Part shown: in pieces, positions 14,129 through 16,347 of the stretch | How the letters are laid out: the number at the start of each line of letters is the position of its first letter | Position numbering within the stretch: the stretch's first letter is position 1 | Assembly (NCBI GenBank): GCA_035491935.1 | Contig: DATJJW010000185.1 | Location: 1-16,347, forward strand | Origin: DATJJW01 sp035491935 | Lineage (GTDB): Bacteria > Pseudomonadota > Alphaproteobacteria > ATCC43930 > CGMCC-115725 | Direction: 5' to 3' | Length of the DNA: 16,347 nt | Notes under the pieces: model-generated | What the model was told of the DNA's origin: nothing | Database searches by the model: none | The model's input: the letters and a program-made list of their open reading frames with translations, nothing else | Translations under genes and position numbers: made by a program

Positions 14129-14995
14129 GTGGAACAGCAGGTCATGTTCGAATCCAAGGGGCTCAAGCTCTCGGGCATCGTCAACATACCGGATGGCATC
14201 AAGCCCGGTGAGAGGCGCCCCGCCTGTATCGTGCTGCACGGCTTCGGCAGCACCAAGAACGCGGCCAATGTGCTGACGCCGTGCACCATGCTGAACCGCC
14301 TGGGCTACATCACCATGCGCTTCGACTTCCCCGGCTGCGGCGACAGCGAGGGCGAGCGCGGCCTGCTGCTCTGCCCCGACCAGGTGGTGGCGGCACAGGA
14401 CGCGCTCACGCTGCTCCAGGACGTGTATGTCGTCGACAGCGCCCGCGTCGCGGTGATCGGTAGCAGCTTCGGCGCCGCCGTCGCCGTCTACGCCACCGCC
14501 ACGGATCAACGCTTCGCCGCCTGCATCTCGGCCTCGGGCTGGGGCAATGGCGCACTTAAATTCGAGGCACAGCACAACGCGCCCGGCGCCTTCGACAAAT
14601 TCATGAGGATGCTGGCCGATGGCCGCGAGCACAAGGCCAGGACCGGCAAGTCGATGATGGTCAATCGCTACGACATCGTGCCGATCCCGGAGAGCCTCCG
14701 CACCCATGTCGTCGCCAAGTCGATCATCGAGATGCCGGTCGAGACGGCGCAGAGCATGTACGATTTTCGCGCCGAGGAAGTGGTCGACCGGATCGCGCCC
14801 AGGCCGGTGCTGTTCCTGCACAGCGCCGTCGATTCCGTGACGCCGCCCGACCAGACCGTGCGCATGTTCCAGCGCGCCGAGGCGCCCGCCGAGTTGCATA
14901 TGTTTTCGGGCACGGATCATTTCATGTTTGCCGAAAGCAACAAGCGCGTGCACGAAGTGGTCTCCGCCTGGTTGCGGGAGTTCTTCCCAATCTAG
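14129..14995 (+). CDS. Alpha/beta-fold hydrolase
   Basis: Serine hydrolase of 288 residues. An oxyanion-hole motif HGFG (37-40), nucleophile S113 in GSSFG, acid D235 in HSAVDSVTP and H264 in GTDHF make a complete catalytic triad, with a helical cap between. Relatives include esterases, dienelactone-type and C-C bond hydrolases; which reaction applies cannot be told. GTG 14129 is chosen because GAGGGAG (14114-14120) ends 8 nt before it; the GTG at 14120 overlaps that ribosome site. It starts 13 nt after the aldo/keto reductase stop. Next to a ring-cleavage-like bicupin, hydrolysis of a cleavage product or of an imported ester is the natural guess. Confidence 0.9.
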   Translation: MEQQVMFESKGLKLSGIVNIPDGIKPGERRPACIVLHGFGSTKNAANVLTPCTMLNRLGYITMRFDFPGCGDSEGERGLLLCPDQVVAAQDALTLLQDVYVVDSARVAVIGSSFGAAVAVYATATDQRFAACISASGWGNGALKFEAQHNAPGAFDKFMRMLADGREHKARTGKSMMVNRYDIVPIPESLRTHVVAKSIIEMPVETAQSMYDFRAEEVVDRIAPRPVLFLHSAVDSVTPPDQTVRMFQRAEAPAELHMFSGTDHFMFAESNKRVHEVVSAWLREFFPI

Positions 14996-15078
14996 GCCTG
15001 TACCAGCATCTTCAGGCCAAACCCCATCCCAAACAAAGCAATGAGAAAGGGGCGGCCATCATCAGGGGGATATTCGAC

Positions 15079-16080
15079 ATGGTGTTTCGCCTTTCGCGCT
15101 TGGGTCTTCCACGTCTGGTAGCGGCTTCCGCCGCTATGGCGGCCATTCTTGCAGGTGCTTGCGTCAAGCCGGCCGCAGCGGCCGATACCTGGCGTTTCGG
15201 CGTCGTCGATGCCAAGGGCGAGGCGGGCATCTTCTACATGCCGACCAAATTCGGCGCGAAATACGGCATCGACATCCAGATGATGAGCTTTGCCAGCAGC
15301 ACGACGCCGGTGAAGGCGCTGATCTCGAACGATCTCGATGTCTTCACCAGCGCGCCGGCCGTGGCGCTGATCGCCATGAGCCGTGGCGCCAAGATCAAAT
15401 TCGTCGGCTGCACGCTGCCAGGGCCGGGCTACATGCTCTATAGCGCCAAGGACATCACCAGCCTGGCGCAGCTCAAGGGCAAGAACATCGCGGTCTCGGG
15501 GCCGGGCTCGATGCCGGATCTATATGCTCGCGAGGTGTTGCATCAGAACGGCATCCCCGAGAACGAAGTGAACTTCGTCAATTCCGGCGGCGGCACGGAT
15601 CGCTATAAGGCGCTGGTCGCCGGTGTCGTGCAAGCGACGGCGACGACCGGCGAATTCGCGCCCGAGGCGAAGAAGCACGGCTACCACATCCTGGCCAGCG
15701 CCCATGACACGATGCCGAATTTCCTTCGCGACTGCCTCGTCGTCGCCGACCAGACCATCGCCGACCGGCGGCAAGGATTGGCGCATTTCCTGGCCGCCAA
15801 TATGGACGGCATGCGCTATGTCACCACACATCGCAAGGAAACCATCGAGCTCGCCCACAAGGTTGCCCATCTGCCGGTCGGCAATACTGGGCCCGCCGTC
15901 ATCTATGACGAGGCAGCAGCCGAGAAGGCCGTCGATCCGACGCTCGCCGTCCCGGTCAAGAAGCTGCAATGGATCGAGGACATGCTGGTCCGCCAGCATG
16001 TGCTGTCCAAGAGCCATGATGTCACCGCCTTCGTCGACGAGGGCCCACGCCAGGAGGCCCAGAAACTCTTGAAACCTTAG
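15079..16080 (+). CDS. ABC transporter substrate-binding protein (SsuA/TauA/NMT1-like)
   Basis: Periplasmic solute-binding protein of 333 residues. A Sec signal peptide (basic MVFRLSRLGLPR, hydrophobic core, cleavage near AAA-ADTW at about 35) precedes a type II binding fold: TWRFGVVDAKGEAGIFYMPTKFGAKYGIDIQ, then SNDLDVFTSAPAVALIAMSRGAKIKFVG, LKGKNIAVSGPGSMPDLYAREVL and a second lobe with YKALVAGVVQAT. This is the sulfonate/nitrate/thiamine-precursor-like family, whose ligands range widely and include aromatic acids. The LAGAC stretch is not a good lipobox. AGGGGGA ends 9 nt before the ATG. Its membrane and ATPase partners are not in the window; they may lie to the right of the LysR gene. The 83-nt gap before it is wider than others in the run, so it may also have its own promoter. 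Confidence 0.9.
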   Translation: MVFRLSRLGLPRLVAASAAMAAILAGACVKPAAAADTWRFGVVDAKGEAGIFYMPTKFGAKYGIDIQMMSFASSTTPVKALISNDLDVFTSAPAVALIAMSRGAKIKFVGCTLPGPGYMLYSAKDITSLAQLKGKNIAVSGPGSMPDLYAREVLHQNGIPENEVNFVNSGGGTDRYKALVAGVVQATATTGEFAPEAKKHGYHILASAHDTMPNFLRDCLVVADQTIADRRQGLAHFLAANMDGMRYVTTHRKETIELAHKVAHLPVGNTGPAVIYDEAAAEKAVDPTLAVPVKKLQWIEDMLVRQHVLSKSHDVTAFVDEGPRQEAQKLLKP

Positions 16081-16106
16081 CTCCTGACCCTGGTGCCAAT
16101 GCGCAT

Positions 16107-16347
16107 ATGAACCTCGTCCAGCTCCGCTATTTCGCCGCGGTCGCCCACAACGGCAGCATCACCAAGGCTGCGGCGGAGCTGGCGATCACCCAGCCGGCAA
16201 TCAGCCGCCAACTGGGATTGCTGGAGGCTGAGATCGGCACGGCGCTCATCGTCCGGCATCCGCGCGGCGTGCAGCTGACCAGGGCAGGCGATCTGCTGCT
16301 GTCGCGCTGCGAGTATCTGCTGCGGATCCTGGCCGACATCCAGAGTG
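16107..16347 (+). CDS. LysR-family transcriptional regulator, 5' part only
   Basis: The first 80 codons are open to the window edge and encode MNLVQLRYFAAVAHNGSITK, then AAAELAITQPAISRQLGLLE and LTRAGDLLLSR. This is the classic LysR winged helix-turn-helix, with recognition helix QPAISRQ and the linker helix that follows. It starts 26 nt after the solute-binding protein stop on the same strand. Unlike many LysR genes it is not divergent from its presumed targets, so it may be co-transcribed as the local regulator of the bicupin operon. Effector unknown; the ligand-binding domain lies outside the window. Confidence 0.93.
   Translation, partial: MNLVQLRYFAAVAHNGSITKAAAELAITQPAISRQLGLLEAEIGTALIVRHPRGVQLTRAGDLLLSRCEYLLRILADIQS

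Noticed and set aside
15151..15174. Lipoprotein signal (LAGAC) in the solute-binding protein
   Set aside because: The residue three before Cys is Ala rather than the usual Leu, and a better signal peptidase I site (AAA before ADTW) follows.

Overview
The window is GC-rich DNA with the codon habits, gene density and gene families of an Alphaproteobacterium; a Rhodospirillales-like, metabolically versatile environmental bacterium is my best guess. This rests on gene style only, because there is no rRNA or other phylogenetic marker beyond a partial NrdA. No insertion sequence, phage, CRISPR, tRNA or rRNA was seen.

Left part (1-2284): the first 619 codons of a class I ribonucleotide reductase large subunit (nrdA, minus strand, running off the window), preceded by a clear cobalamin riboswitch (1973-2160, minus). 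This fits the known logic in which B12 represses the B12-independent reductase.

Middle-left (2217-6518): two tandem plus-strand aldo/keto reductases, both with twin-arginine signals, that arose by duplication of a 996-bp unit including 68 bp of leader. Converging on them is a minus-strand two-gene operon: an exported F420/NADP-oxidoreductase-like protein, then an MFS protein of the ATP/ADP-carrier-like type. Three exported NAD(P)-type oxidoreductases beside a nucleotide-carrier-like permease suggest a periplasmic pyridine-nucleotide redox module. That is an inference, and it is the most novel idea here. An 18-bp tandem repeat array lies upstream of the operon.

Middle (6519-11888): an SLC13-family permease with central RCK_C domains (minus), a hairpin terminator, an aldehyde dehydrogenase (minus), a divergent regulatory region with a 24-bp dyad, and a CPA2/Kef-type K+/H+ antiporter (plus) whose Shine-Dalgarno sequence lies inside a long inverted repeat. 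A hairpin follows the antiporter gene.

Right part (11889-16347): a plus-strand putative operon encoding a homogentisate-dioxygenase-like bicupin, a cytosolic aldo/keto reductase, an alpha/beta hydrolase, a periplasmic ABC-type substrate-binding protein and the start of a LysR regulator. This reads as an uptake and ring-cleavage or degradation pathway for an unidentified, perhaps aromatic, compound. The ABC permease and ATPase may lie beyond the right edge.
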